Shown here: one piece after another, positions 26,874 through 36,385 of the stretch | How the letters are laid out: each line of letters starts with the position of its first letter | Numbering within the stretch: position 1 is the stretch's first letter | Assembly (NCBI RefSeq): GCF_003855395.1 | Contig: NZ_CP034015.1 | Span: 1 to 64,000 of the forward strand | Direction: 5' to 3' | DNA: 64,000 bases | From: Shewanella livingstonensis | GTDB taxonomy: Bacteria; Pseudomonadota; Gammaproteobacteria; Enterobacterales; Shewanellaceae | Notes under the pieces: model-generated | The model's database searches: none | Told to the model about the DNA's origin: nothing | Seen by the model: the letters and a program-made list of their open reading frames with translations, nothing else | Made by a program: the position numbers and the translations under genes

Positions 26874-28250
26874 ATGAGCAAGATGCGTAAAGAATATGAC
26901 AGTATGGGTGAAATTCAGGTGCCAGATGAGGTTTATTATCAGGCGCAAACCCAACGCGCGCGCGATAACTTCCAGTTTTCTGAGCGGCGCTTTCCCACAC
27001 CCGCGTTACTCGCACTACTCGACATTAAATCGGCGGCAGCACAGGCTAATAGCCAACTTGGTTTGCTTGAAAAACCTATTGCGATGGCCATTCAACAAGC
27101 GATTACGGCGAGTAAGCAGCTTGATTTTTCAACACACTTTCCGCTAGACCTGTTCCAAACTGGCTCCGGCACCAGTTCTAATATGAATGTGAATGAAGTG
27201 ATTGCCAGCCTAGCCAGCGATATTTTGCAGGATAACGTTCACCCTAATGATCATGTCAATATGGGCCAAAGTAGCAACGATGTGGTGCCCGCCTGTATTC
27301 ATATTAGTACGGTGCGACGTTTAAAGGCTCAACTGTATCCAGCCATTACCGCTCTATGTGACAGATTAGATTATTTAGCTGCCAAACATTCAAATCTGGT
27401 TAAAACCGGTCGCACCCATTTAATGGACGCCATGCCGATTACCCTTGGCCAAGAACTGCAATGCTGGCAACAACAGTTAAACAGTGCTCAAGCTCGAATT
27501 CAGCAAGTAGAACTTAGCCTGCATCATTTGCCACTGGGCGGTACAGCGGTTGGCACTGGCGTTAATTGTGACCCCAATTTTGCCAAACTTGCATGTGATG
27601 ATTTACAACAGCAAGATAAAATCCCTTGGCAGGCGGCGGTAATGCCTGCGTTGTATATGAGTAGCCAAGATCACACCTTAGCCATGGCTTCTGCGCTCAA
27701 AGGGTTAGCGGTTACGTTATTGAAAATCGCCAATGATTTACGCTGGATGAACTCTGGCCCTGTAGCTGGGTTACAAGAAATTAGCTTAACGGCATTGCAA
27801 CCCGGCTCATCGATAATGCCCGGTAAGGTTAACCCAGTCATCCCAGAAGCCGTTGCCATGATTGCCGCAGAAGTGATGGGTAATGAAGCCACCATAACCA
27901 TCGCTGCACAATCGGGTAATTTTCAGTTAAATGTCATGCTGCCACTGATTGCCGACAAACTATTATCGAGCATCGATTTATTGACTAACGCCTGCCAGGC
28001 CATGACAGATAAAGTGTTTGCTGAATTTACGCCCAATAGCGACAACTTAACCCAGGCATTAACGAAAAATCCTATTCTTGCTACCGCACTCAATTCAGTG
28101 GTGGGCTATGATATGGCCGCAAAAATAGCCAAGCGTGCAGATGCAGAACATAAATCGGTTTTAGCCATCGCACTTGAAGAAACCGATTTGGACGAAGATA
28201 AACTCAAAGCGATACTCGATCCGTTACATTTAGCCAAGCCTCACCAATAA
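26874..28250 (+). CDS. fumC: Class II fumarate hydratase FumC
   Basis: A 458-residue cluster-free fumarase that hydrates fumarate to malate. It shows the superfamily signature GSSIMPGKVNPVIPEA with the catalytic serine loop, the GSGTSSNMNVNEVIA and NMGQSSNDVVPACIH regions, and KTGRTHLMDAMPITLGQE with the catalytic histidine. Length is normal. Divergent from acnA with about 90 bases between starts. Being free of iron-sulfur clusters, FumC usually serves under iron limitation or oxidative stress; a periplasmic catalase-like gene follows, but the 395-base gap argues against an operon. Confidence 0.95.
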   Translation: MSKMRKEYDSMGEIQVPDEVYYQAQTQRARDNFQFSERRFPTPALLALLDIKSAAAQANSQLGLLEKPIAMAIQQAITASKQLDFSTHFPLDLFQTGSGTSSNMNVNEVIASLASDILQDNVHPNDHVNMGQSSNDVVPACIHISTVRRLKAQLYPAITALCDRLDYLAAKHSNLVKTGRTHLMDAMPITLGQELQCWQQQLNSAQARIQQVELSLHHLPLGGTAVGTGVNCDPNFAKLACDDLQQQDKIPWQAAVMPALYMSSQDHTLAMASALKGLAVTLLKIANDLRWMNSGPVAGLQEISLTALQPGSSIMPGKVNPVIPEAVAMIAAEVMGNEATITIAAQSGNFQLNVMLPLIADKLLSSIDLLTNACQAMTDKVFAEFTPNSDNLTQALTKNPILATALNSVVGYDMAAKIAKRADAEHKSVLAIALEETDLDEDKLKAILDPLHLAKPHQ

Positions 28251-28644
28251 CAACAGTCTAATTATCACGATTATTTTAGCTCTTGAGCGAACAAAAATAT
28301 GACCTACTTAAGACTGTTTACTTTTAATCACTAGGCTTAATTTTGAACATTTTATGTCACTCATTTACGATGAATTTACTGATTGAAAATAAAGTGTTAG
28401 AAATCATGATTAATGTATTGTTTATATTGAATTTACATAAATTATGATCTGTTTAAGATGACGGTCGTAATGAGTTAACAATCGGTACTGTTCAAACCAA
28501 TATCCATGTGATTAGTACACGTTCACAATAGCGCTTTTTTAAGCTGCTTAAGTGTCAATATAAAATAAGCATCTTGGCGGTGAAATATTTCACTCATTGA
28601 GCCTGTCTATACAGATTAAGGCTACCATATTTGGAACAATACAA
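28251..28644. other. Intergenic region between fumC and the catalase-like gene
   Basis: About 390 AT-rich bases. No terminator with a strong stem and no clear operator was seen; the promoter of the catalase-like gene should be in the last 150 bases. Confidence 0.35.
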
Positions 28645-29637
28645 ATGGCTACTCATCGATATCAAATACTGTCAAAAATCTGTTTACTCACCAGTCTTTC
28701 TATTTTATCAAGCTCACTTTATGCATCAGAAAAAACGGTGCAAGAAATAGTAGATGCTGTAAATGGCACACCAGATTTGGCGAGTCGAGAAGCGGGTAAA
28801 AAAGTAAAACTTCGCAATCATGCCAAAGGATTTTGTACCTCGGGCTATTTCGCGCCTAATCCTAAATTAAACGAGCAGTTAGCCATTCCTTTCTTTAATC
28901 AATCAAAAATTGACGTTACAGCGCGTTTTTCAATGGGTGGCACAAACCTACACGCTTCCGATAAAACGTCGGGCCGCTTTATGTCGCTTAAAATTGATGG
29001 CGATAAAGAGAATCTCAACTTTGTGACGACAAACTCACCGGTATTTTTTGCAGGTAACTTAGAAGATTTCTTCACTTTTCAAGTCAAAGTAAAACAAGGA
29101 CCTGAAGGCAAGCAGTGGTTAATCGATAACAAACCCGATGCCAAAGCATTTTTTGACTTCGTAAAACAGCTGCCGCCCACTGCAAGTTTTGCTAATAGCC
29201 CATATTTCGGTGTTAACAGCTTTTTATTTACAACCCCAAATAACGACGTAGTCGCGGGACGTTGGATTTTTGAACCTGTCGACGGTGTGGTCAATTTATC
29301 TCAAACTCAACTCGCAGAGCTTGCTGATGACTTTTTAAAAGATGAACTATTAACCCGCATTAAAGATAAACCTGCGGTATGGAATTTATTCATTAAACTT
29401 GCAGAAAAAGATGATGAAATTAATGATCCAACGGTTCTTTGGCCTGAGACTAGACAACGTTTATTAGTGGGCCAAGTGTTTATTAATGGTGAGAGAGATA
29501 CTGAATTAACCACCCAAGAATGTGGTAAAGGTATTTTTAATCCAGTGCTATTACCAAAGGGCATTGCACCGTCTGCTGACCCAATTTTAAATGCGCGCAC
29601 TCCGGCTTATATTGAATCTTTCATTAGACGTCAGTAA
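28645..29637 (+). CDS. Periplasmic catalase-family heme peroxidase (SrpA-like)
   Basis: A 330-residue minimal catalase-fold protein. From ATG 28645 the product begins with a good signal peptide (MATHRYQILSKICLLTSLSILSSSLYASEK), which is why I prefer this start over the TTG at 28597. The distal-side catalase motif is RNHAKGFCTSGYFAPN (His), and the NARTPAYIES segment near the C-terminus matches the R-x-x-x-Y proximal heme ligand region (Tyr). Such short catalases are peroxidases or peroxide-sensitive heme proteins of the periplasm; true dismutation activity is not certain. The gene stands alone before a GST gene. Confidence 0.85.
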   Translation: MATHRYQILSKICLLTSLSILSSSLYASEKTVQEIVDAVNGTPDLASREAGKKVKLRNHAKGFCTSGYFAPNPKLNEQLAIPFFNQSKIDVTARFSMGGTNLHASDKTSGRFMSLKIDGDKENLNFVTTNSPVFFAGNLEDFFTFQVKVKQGPEGKQWLIDNKPDAKAFFDFVKQLPPTASFANSPYFGVNSFLFTTPNNDVVAGRWIFEPVDGVVNLSQTQLAELADDFLKDELLTRIKDKPAVWNLFIKLAEKDDEINDPTVLWPETRQRLLVGQVFINGERDTELTTQECGKGIFNPVLLPKGIAPSADPILNARTPAYIESFIRRQ

Positions 29638-29787
29638 TACCAGCGCATTTACGCAGCATGATCCCGCATATCAAGTGTAGGGTCATGTTGTAAGGCTAAT
29701 CGTTCAATTCTGTTCAGTCAGGAATGTCTTATAGCGACGAATCAATCTCACTTATCCTATGCGTTTTTGACCTAACAAGAGACTATA

Positions 29788-30453
29788 ATGAGCCTAACTG
29801 TTTATGGCGTTCCACTTTCTCCTTATGTGCGTAAGCTGCGTTTATGTTTGGCAGAAAAAGAGCTCGATTATCAACTGGTAATTGTACTGCCCTTTGATCA
29901 ACCGACTTGGTTTAAAGATTTCAATCCTCTGGGGCGTATTCCAGCAATAAAAGATGGTGATTTAACCTTGGCTGATTCCAGCGTTATCTGCCAATACCTT
30001 GAAGAAAAATATCGCGATCTGACGCCATTGCTAGGAAAAACGGCTGAACAACATGCCAAGGTGCGGTGGTTAGAAAAGTATGCCGATTACGAGCTGGCAC
30101 CGCTGACCACCTTTGCGATATTTCAACAGCGCATAATCAATCCAAGCATGGATAATCCTTGCGATGAAAATATTGTCATATCTGCCTTAAATGAAAAACT
30201 CCCCATTTATTTTAATTACTTAGAGAAAATCTTAGGTAATGCTGAATTTTTTGTCGGTGACACCTTGAGCCTCGCCGATTTAGCATTTGCTTCTCAAATG
30301 GTGAATATGGAACACGCCGGAGAATTGTTAGATGCGCAGCGCTGGCCAAATCTTGCGGCACTTTATATGCGTATCAAGGCACGACCATCGATGGAGAATT
30401 TATGGCAAGGTGAGCAAAAAATATTATCTTCAATCAAAAGAGTTAACCCTTAA
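29788..30453 (+). CDS. Glutathione S-transferase family protein
   Basis: A 221-residue cytosolic GST. The N-terminal thioredoxin-like domain has VPLSPYVRKLRLCLAEK, the cis-proline region GRIPAIKDG and the glutathione-binding LADSSVICQYLEEKY. The all-helical C-terminal domain includes the ASLADLAF-like segment GDTLSLADLAFASQM. The active residue near the N-terminus is probably Ser (LSPYVRK) rather than Cys. The substrate is unknown. The gene is flanked downstream by a decayed transporter/regulator pair and has no clear operon partner. Confidence 0.9.
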   Translation: MSLTVYGVPLSPYVRKLRLCLAEKELDYQLVIVLPFDQPTWFKDFNPLGRIPAIKDGDLTLADSSVICQYLEEKYRDLTPLLGKTAEQHAKVRWLEKYADYELAPLTTFAIFQQRIINPSMDNPCDENIVISALNEKLPIYFNYLEKILGNAEFFVGDTLSLADLAFASQMVNMEHAGELLDAQRWPNLAALYMRIKARPSMENLWQGEQKILSSIKRVNP

Positions 30454-30541
30454 CGCTATCCAAATTAAATAACTTAATCGGTTAGCGTTAAATGCCATAC
30501 CTTGCGGTGCCGTTACGTTATTAGGTGACTGTTATTACTGA

Positions 30542-31510
30542 TTACACATCAATGATATTCATTGCCCTTGGATATCTGGCAGGCGAAAATCTTATTGTCA
30601 CTGAAAGCATAACCACAAGGGTAACTAACACCATCAACCAAGACGTGTAAAAACTGCCGCTCCATTCTCGAAGTACCCCTGTAATAGTAGGGAATAACCG
30701 CAGTAACAATAAAACCGACGCCTTGCACAAAGGCGGTCAATGCTCCGGCCAGTTTAGGCGAAGATAAATGGTTCAGGGTTACGGTCAGTGTTAATGCAAA
30801 GCAGGCACCAAGGCCGCAGCCAATCAGTCCTCCCCATAAAATCAATATAAATTCGGGCGCAAGCATTAATCCACAAAATCCAACCAACTGAATAACGACA
30901 GCAAAAATAGCCACGGGCGTCTATCGAGTCTGCCAGCTGATAATGCCGGCGCGGCTACAGCACCAATAACTTGAAAAATAGTCATCATACCAATTAACTC
31001 ACCGCTATCTTGGGTGCTCCAACCTAGTTCCTGAGCATAACTGGGTAACCAGGCAATCATGCAGGCGTAACCGCCGTTGGCTAATCCGAAGTAGCAGGCT
31101 AATAATCATGCACGGCGATTAGCAAAAAAATTCATGTTAACGCTTTTGTCGATCACACTTAGGTTTTCGCTAGGTCTTGTCGACCATAACAGTAGTGCAA
31201 TAAAGACCGGTATTAACCAAATACCAAGCCCAGACTGCCAATGACCTTGATGGTTCGCCACCAGAGGGTTGATGGTTGCAGCTATGCCGCCGCCCGCCAT
31301 AAGTGAAGCGGAGTTACCTCCCATGGCAAGTGGTACACGTTGTGGATACCAGCGCTTCACTAAAGCGGGAAGTATCGCCTGCACAATCGCGATACCTGTA
31401 CCTGCCAGTAACGCACTGGCAATCAATGAGCCACTATCGTTGAGCAACAAACGCCAAAAACTTGCCAAAGTAATAGCAATTAGCCTAAAAATACTCAGCG
31501 AACAATCAAT
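30542..31510 (-). pseudogene. MFS transporter pseudogene (CynX/NimT-like)
   Basis: Three pieces on the minus strand together give the C-terminal three quarters of a CynX/NimT-type major facilitator protein. A first piece ends in NFFANRRA at an in-frame TGA (31106-31108) that interrupts the continuing LLACYFGLANGGYACMIAWLP. A frameshift lies near 30905 (WLFL to AVVIQLVGFCGL). A second lies near 30690 (IPYY to ITGVLREWSGSF). The last piece ends at 30542. The first 70-80 residues are missing at about 31500, where the sequence passes directly into a LysR fragment on the other strand. It cannot make a working transporter. Confidence 0.85.
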
Positions 31511-31511
31511 G

Positions 31512-31828
31512 GTATTGCTAACCAATGAGTTTGCAACTCGTGAACAAATTGAACGTTATTGCCGTCAGCACGGGATACAACCCCAGGTGATGATGGAGGC
31601 TAACTCGCTAAGCGCAGTTATTGAAATTGTACGTCACACCCAACTCACAACACTTTTACCGTCTAACATTGCTAATAACCGGGATGAACTGGTCGCTATA
31701 GCTCTAGCACCTTCTTTGCTGCAACGTACCGCAGTATTGCAGTATTAATGCAGCGAAAAAGGGCATATCAAACTGTCGCAGCGAAGGTGTTTATAAGATT
31801 TTCACAACAGTATTACGAACTAAAATAA
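31512..31828 (+). pseudogene. LysR-family regulator pseudogene (CynR-like C-terminal part)
   Basis: The plus frame from about 31512 reads NEFATREQIERYCRQHGIQP, then EANSLSAVIEIVRHTQLTTLLPSNIA, the effector-binding domain of a CynR-type LysR regulator. The DNA-binding half is missing. The frame meets TAA at 31746-31748, but a +1 frame from 31745 continues the homology (LMQRKRAYQTVAAKVFIRF) to TAA at 31826-31828, so there is also a late frameshift. It was probably the divergent regulator of the neighbouring transporter pseudogene. Confidence 0.75.
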
Positions 31829-31942
31829 GTGTTTAGTCAGATATTTGATTCATTAAAGAACAGATATCATAGGCCAGTATTCTAGAATGAGGCAACAACG
31901 GCAAAAAATTCATATATGTCATGTTGCTGGACAGAATATAAA

Positions 31943-32806
31943 TCACAATGCAAAAATAAATGCCTGATAACGGTACATTGTAGCTGCATTATCTAACATG
32001 CCGCCGTGATCGGCATTAGGCACCATGATCAGTTGCTTATTAGCAGATTGACTCGCGGCAAACAGTTTTTCTGCAAGCTCTGGTGGTACTTCTTGATCAT
32101 TTTCTGCAGCAATGACTAATAATGGCCCTTGATAATATTGCGCGACAACTTGTTGATTATTCGCTTTACGAAAATCATCTGGCATTTCCAAACTCAGAAA
32201 CGGTGCCATGTACCAGGGTGTTTTTTCATAGACCCAGTCATCGGCGTTAGTGGCTGAACCATGTAAAACCAGCGCATCAATTTTGTTATTTTTGGCTAAA
32301 TCAGCGGCAATAAAACTCCCTAGTGAGTAACCGTGCAAAATGACTTTTTCAGGCTGATATTGCTGATGTAAGTAATCTAATTGTTGCTGCGCATCTGCAA
32401 TGATATTTTTAATTTTGGGTTGGCCTTCACTGGCACCTAATCCACGGCGATCCATCACAAAAATATCGGTATTGAGTGTCGATAATGTGGTGAGTGCTGA
32501 CAAGCTATAAGGTTCGATTTTCATCCCGTTACCTTGGAAAAATACCAAAGTAGTGTTGCTGTTTGGATTATCGATATAAAAGCCATGTAACTTAACGTGA
32601 TCACTTGCCTCTAAGCTAAGTGGGGTAATCAAATGGTTAGGCATGGCTTGTTGTAATGCTTGCGTAAACTCAGCGGTAAAGGGCACAGGCTCTTTATCAT
32701 TGGCAATAAAACTCTCTTCACTTAAGCGCACCGTGCAGCCAGAGATAATGAGCATAGTCATGCTAATCATTGCCACTGTGATCATTTTTTTTATTGTATT
32801 TTGCAT
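31943..32806 (-). CDS. Alpha/beta hydrolase lipoprotein
   Basis: A 287-residue predicted lipoprotein: the signal peptide ends in the lipobox LIISGC (Cys24), so it should be anchored to a membrane by its N-terminus. The hydrolase core has the oxyanion strand LVFFQGNG, the MDRRGLGASEG turn, the nucleophile elbow HGYSLGS and an acid/histidine pair in IAAENDQEVPP and PNADHGG. This matches the serine aminopeptidase/BEM46-like subgroup. It sits just downstream of the HTH/DUF2975 pair on the same strand (14 bases), so co-transcription is possible. The substrate is unknown. Confidence 0.85.
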   Translation of the reverse strand: MQNTIKKMITVAMISMTMLIISGCTVRLSEESFIANDKEPVPFTAEFTQALQQAMPNHLITPLSLEASDHVKLHGFYIDNPNSNTTLVFFQGNGMKIEPYSLSALTTLSTLNTDIFVMDRRGLGASEGQPKIKNIIADAQQQLDYLHQQYQPEKVILHGYSLGSFIAADLAKNNKIDALVLHGSATNADDWVYEKTPWYMAPFLSLEMPDDFRKANNQQVVAQYYQGPLLVIAAENDQEVPPELAEKLFAASQSANKQLIMVPNADHGGMLDNAATMYRYQAFIFAL

Positions 32807-32820
32807 ATCGTTGTCCTTAA

Positions 32821-33030
32821 TTATTCATCTTCCTTGTGGATTAAAATATCACCCGGCGAGCACTGTAAATGCCGACAAATGGCATCTAATGTGGAAAACC
32901 GAATGGCTTTAGCACGGCCACTGCGTAGCACCGACAAATTTTGTGGAGTGATCCCTACCAGCTCAGCAAGTTCTGTTGACTTCATTTTGCGTTTTGCCAA
33001 CATAACGTCTAATTCAATAATAATGGCCAT
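32821..33030 (-). CDS. YozG-like XRE-family small regulator
   Basis: A 69-residue Cro/CI-type helix-turn-helix protein (LDVMLAKRKMKSTELAELVGITPQNLSVLRSGRAKAIRFSTLDAICRHLQCSPGDIL). This family regularly pairs with DUF2975 membrane proteins, as here: its ATG overlaps the DUF2975 stop by one base. It probably regulates its own operon; the partner may act as its membrane sensor or antagonist. It is not a typical toxin-antitoxin pair. Confidence 0.88.
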   Translation of the reverse strand: MAIIIELDVMLAKRKMKSTELAELVGITPQNLSVLRSGRAKAIRFSTLDAICRHLQCSPGDILIHKEDE

Positions 33031-33605
33031 TAAATAGTTAACTCCGCCTCCGTTTGTAGTTCAGCTGCGTGTTTCATCACCCAACCAATACAATAAAAAA
33101 TAAGTCCCATTAACGCATATTCAACCTCTTGGCTGCCTATGGTTAAAAAGCCCGGGACTGTGTCACTCATTCCTGTTGAACGCAGAAAAAATGCCACCAG
33201 CAAAGGGTAAAATAGGCTTAATAGAATCCATACAAAAAAGACTGTCGCAATCCGTGTTAAGCAATGAAAATTAGCCGACGTAAATACCTGACCATTTTGA
33301 TATAAGCTAAATAGTTGAAATAAGAAAAAGTAAATAAACAGGTAGGGTATTAATTCAACGCTGCTAAGAATAAGCCCAGGATGAAAGCCGTCGGCATAAA
33401 GGTGTTCACCCAATGATTGCCATGACGGTGCAAAATCGATACTTAAGTAACTTTGAAAAGCCCCCCACCAATCAATACTAATAAAGTAGATACCATCTTG
33501 ATAATCACCCATTGTCATCACCGCAATGTAACTGCCTAGCTGTGATATAGCCAGTAACGCTAATAGCCCTTTTATCCATTTACTAATGTTCGCAATTTTA
33601 TCCAT
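33030..33605 (-). CDS. DUF2975 membrane protein
   Basis: A 191-residue protein with four predicted helices (about residues 12-32, 90-110, 118-145 and 158-178) and no catalytic motif. The context (one-base overlap with a YozG-like regulator) is the normal one for DUF2975. The function is unknown; members are thought to form membrane-linked regulatory pairs with the HTH protein. It is the first gene of a likely three-gene unit with the regulator and the hydrolase lipoprotein. Confidence 0.8.
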   Translation of the reverse strand: MDKIANISKWIKGLLALLAISQLGSYIAVMTMGDYQDGIYFISIDWWGAFQSYLSIDFAPSWQSLGEHLYADGFHPGLILSSVELIPYLFIYFFLFQLFSLYQNGQVFTSANFHCLTRIATVFFVWILLSLFYPLLVAFFLRSTGMSDTVPGFLTIGSQEVEYALMGLIFYCIGWVMKHAAELQTEAELTI

Positions 33606-33744
33606 GAGTTATTTTTCATCTGGCTAATAATGGCAATTAACCTAACACAATTAGTTTTTATCGGCAATAAGTTGCCGATAAACGATAATTTTATAGTTAA
33701 AACACTCAGTGATATGACTAATGGGCCGAATTACAGCCATAAAA

Positions 33745-33767
33745 AAACCGACAATGAATGTCGGTTT
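33745..33767 (-). terminator. Terminator of prlC
   Basis: AAACCGACA and TGTCGGTTT form a 9-bp stem with a 5-base loop, followed in the minus direction by a run of T. It lies 18 bases after the prlC stop codon. Confidence 0.85.
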
Positions 33768-33784
33768 CTTAACACACCAAAATG

Positions 33785-35824
33785 TTACACAGCAATACCG
33801 CTATGACGTAATAAAGCATCTGTATTTGGCTCGCGGCCCATAAAGCGTTTAAATAGCTCCATTGGCTCTTCACTACCACCCATTTCGAGAATGTTGTTTA
33901 AGAAGCTTTTACCTGTTTCAGCATTAAAAATACCTTCTGCTTCAAATCGCGAAAAAGCATCGGCCGATAATACTTCAGCCCATTTATAGCTGTAATAACC
34001 TGCGGCATAACCCCCTGCAAAAATATGTCCAAAACCATGTTGGAAGCGATTAAAGCTTGGTGGAGTTAATACTGCTATTTGGCTACGGACTTGGTCTAAT
34101 ATACCTTGAATGTCGACGCCTTTTACTGGGTCAAACTCGTGGTGCATTCTAAAGTCGAATAATGACAGTTCAAGTTGGCGCACCATCATCATGCCTGACT
34201 GGAAGTTTTTGGCGGCTAACACTTTATCTAGTAGCGCTTTAGGTAATGGCTCACCCGTTTCATAATGACCAGAAATTTCCGCTAACGCTTCTTCTTGCCA
34301 ACACCAGTTTTCCATAAATTGACTTGGTAACTCTACGGCATCCCAAGGTACGCCATTGATACCTGACACTCCGCCAACATCAACTTTGGTTAACATATGG
34401 TGAATCCCATGGCCAAACTCATGGAATAATGTGGTGACTTCGTCATGAGTGAATAACGCTGGCTTGCCGTCTACTGGGCCATTAAAGTTACAGGTTAAAT
34501 ATGCCACTGGTTTTTGCAGACCGGTAGAGGTAATACGACGGCCGCGGCAATCGTCCATCCATGCGCCGCCACGTTTACCACTGCGTGCATATAAGTCTAG
34601 GTAGAAACTACCGCGCTGGGTATTTTCAGCATCAAAAATATCGAAAAAACGGACGTCTTTATGCCACGTATCTACGCCTTTTTGCTCTTTAATCGTTAAA
34701 CCAAATAAACGATTTACGGTGTAAAACAAGCCGGACAATACTTTGTCTTCTGGGAAATATGGACGTAAGATTTCTTGCGATACTTCGTACTTATGCTGTT
34801 GCAGTTTTTCAGCGTAAAAACTTAAGTCCCATGAGGCCATTTCGATGACATCATAGTGTGCTTTGGCAAAGGCACGTAGTTCAGCTAATTCAGTTGCCGC
34901 CTGGCCTTTTGAGCGCTGGCCTAATTCATTTAAAAAGCCCAAGACTTGCGCTGGGTTTTCTGCCATTTTAGTGGCTAACGATTTATCAGCATAGCTGGCA
35001 AAACCGAGTAAATTAGCTAACTCGTGACGCAATGCCACAATTTCATTCATATTATTAGTGTTATCAAACTCGCCTGCATTAGGACCTTGATCCGATGCGC
35101 GGGTTACAAATGCACGGTAGCACTCTTCGCGTAACTCACGGTTTTCGCTATAGGTCATCACAGGTAAATAAGATGGGAAATCAAGGGTGAATAACCAACC
35201 CTTTTGCTCTTTGGCATCGGCCATGGCTTTAGCTGCTGCGATGGCTGATTCAGGTAAACCCACTAACTCAGCTTGGTCAGTAATCAGCTTGGTCCACGCC
35301 TCGGTCGCATCTAGCAACTGGTTAGAGAAATTACTGGTTAATTCTGATAAACGCTTAACAATTTCGCCATAACGCGCTTTTTGGCTGTCGTCTAAACCAA
35401 TGCCTGACAATTCAAAGTCAAGCAAGCTTTGTTCTATGACCATTTTTTGCGCTTGAGTTAACTGGGCAAAATCTGTCGATTGATGAATGGATTTATACGC
35501 CTCGTATAAACCCTGATGCTGACCTACATAAGTGCCATAATCAGATAGAAGCGGTAAACAAGCATCGTGAGCATCGCGTAATTCATCACTGCTGATCACT
35601 GAGTTAATGTGTGATACCGGTGACCAAATATGACTTAACTCATCATCGACCTCTTCAAGAGGGGCAATAAGATTTTCCCAGGTGTATTGGTTATTTTTAG
35701 CTAATAATGCATCAATAGTCTCACGACATTTGGCAATGCCTTGCTCAACTGCAGGCTGAATATGTTCAGGTTTAATTTTTGAAAATTCTGGTAACTCTGC
35801 ACCACTTAGCAATGGATTGCTCAT
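33785..35824 (-). CDS. prlC: Oligopeptidase A
   Basis: A 679-residue cytoplasmic M3-family zinc metallopeptidase that degrades small peptides, including cleaved signal peptides. The zinc motif is TLFHEFGHGIHHM (HExxH) with the downstream glutamate helix ELPSQFMENWCW. The N-terminus MSNPLLSGAELPEFSKIKPEHIQPAVE is typical of PrlC. Length and motifs are intact. It is monocistronic with a strong terminator. Confidence 0.95.
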   Translation of the reverse strand: MSNPLLSGAELPEFSKIKPEHIQPAVEQGIAKCRETIDALLAKNNQYTWENLIAPLEEVDDELSHIWSPVSHINSVISSDELRDAHDACLPLLSDYGTYVGQHQGLYEAYKSIHQSTDFAQLTQAQKMVIEQSLLDFELSGIGLDDSQKARYGEIVKRLSELTSNFSNQLLDATEAWTKLITDQAELVGLPESAIAAAKAMADAKEQKGWLFTLDFPSYLPVMTYSENRELREECYRAFVTRASDQGPNAGEFDNTNNMNEIVALRHELANLLGFASYADKSLATKMAENPAQVLGFLNELGQRSKGQAATELAELRAFAKAHYDVIEMASWDLSFYAEKLQQHKYEVSQEILRPYFPEDKVLSGLFYTVNRLFGLTIKEQKGVDTWHKDVRFFDIFDAENTQRGSFYLDLYARSGKRGGAWMDDCRGRRITSTGLQKPVAYLTCNFNGPVDGKPALFTHDEVTTLFHEFGHGIHHMLTKVDVGGVSGINGVPWDAVELPSQFMENWCWQEEALAEISGHYETGEPLPKALLDKVLAAKNFQSGMMMVRQLELSLFDFRMHHEFDPVKGVDIQGILDQVRSQIAVLTPPSFNRFQHGFGHIFAGGYAAGYYSYKWAEVLSADAFSRFEAEGIFNAETGKSFLNNILEMGGSEEPMELFKRFMGREPNTDALLRHSGIAV

Positions 35825-36385
35825 AAAGATTCCTCGAAATATTTCGCGTGAGTATTCAGCCTTAACTCGGCTTAAGAGATGGGATAATCAGGTAAAGGAC
35901 ACAATAGTTGACCTGTTTTATATCAAACTGACCATTTGCTTGCTAATAAGGTACATTCTACTATTAACAGTCACGGTAATTGCGAGTCTATTAGAGTCAA
36001 TGTCATTACGTTAGCAGGACCAAGGCCTATTTAATAACCGTTTATTATCTCGACTGAGGTTATGTTAGTTTATATTGGGTTAATTAATGTCGTTTTCAAG
36101 CGTGGCAACGATTTATCCCCAAAATATAACCTGCGTATCGAGGCAAAACACCGATCTTCTCAACAACGCTAACTTTGGCGCTACTATCACGTCTCAACCT
36201 TCAACACCATTTCCGCCCTAACCGATTAGCGAATAAAATAGAGTGACTAACATCCCACTTTAACTTTACAATTCATTTACAAAATTAATATTGACAGGCA
36301 GATCCCAAACGAGACTGATTATCATTTAATTTCCTATTAAAAGGGTTACCATTCCCTTTATCAACCGTATTTTCTATTTTTCGAT
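35825..36385. other. Long intergenic region with a possible promoter
   Basis: A gap of 561 bases between the divergent prlC and outer-membrane protein genes. A perfect TTGACA lies at 36291-36296, with CTGATT 18 bases later as a weak -10. A 14-of-19 match to the Fur consensus overlaps at 36311-36329, too weak to claim. No small gene could be supported in the remaining sequence. Confidence 0.35.

Noticed and set aside
32821..33605. HTH protein plus small membrane protein as a toxin-antitoxin system
   Set aside because: The pair fits the common YozG/DUF2975 arrangement, and nothing suggests toxicity.
36311..36329. Fur-box-like sequence upstream of the outer-membrane barrel gene
   Set aside because: Only 14 of 19 positions match the consensus, and AT-rich DNA gives such matches by chance. 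The gene has no visible iron-related feature.
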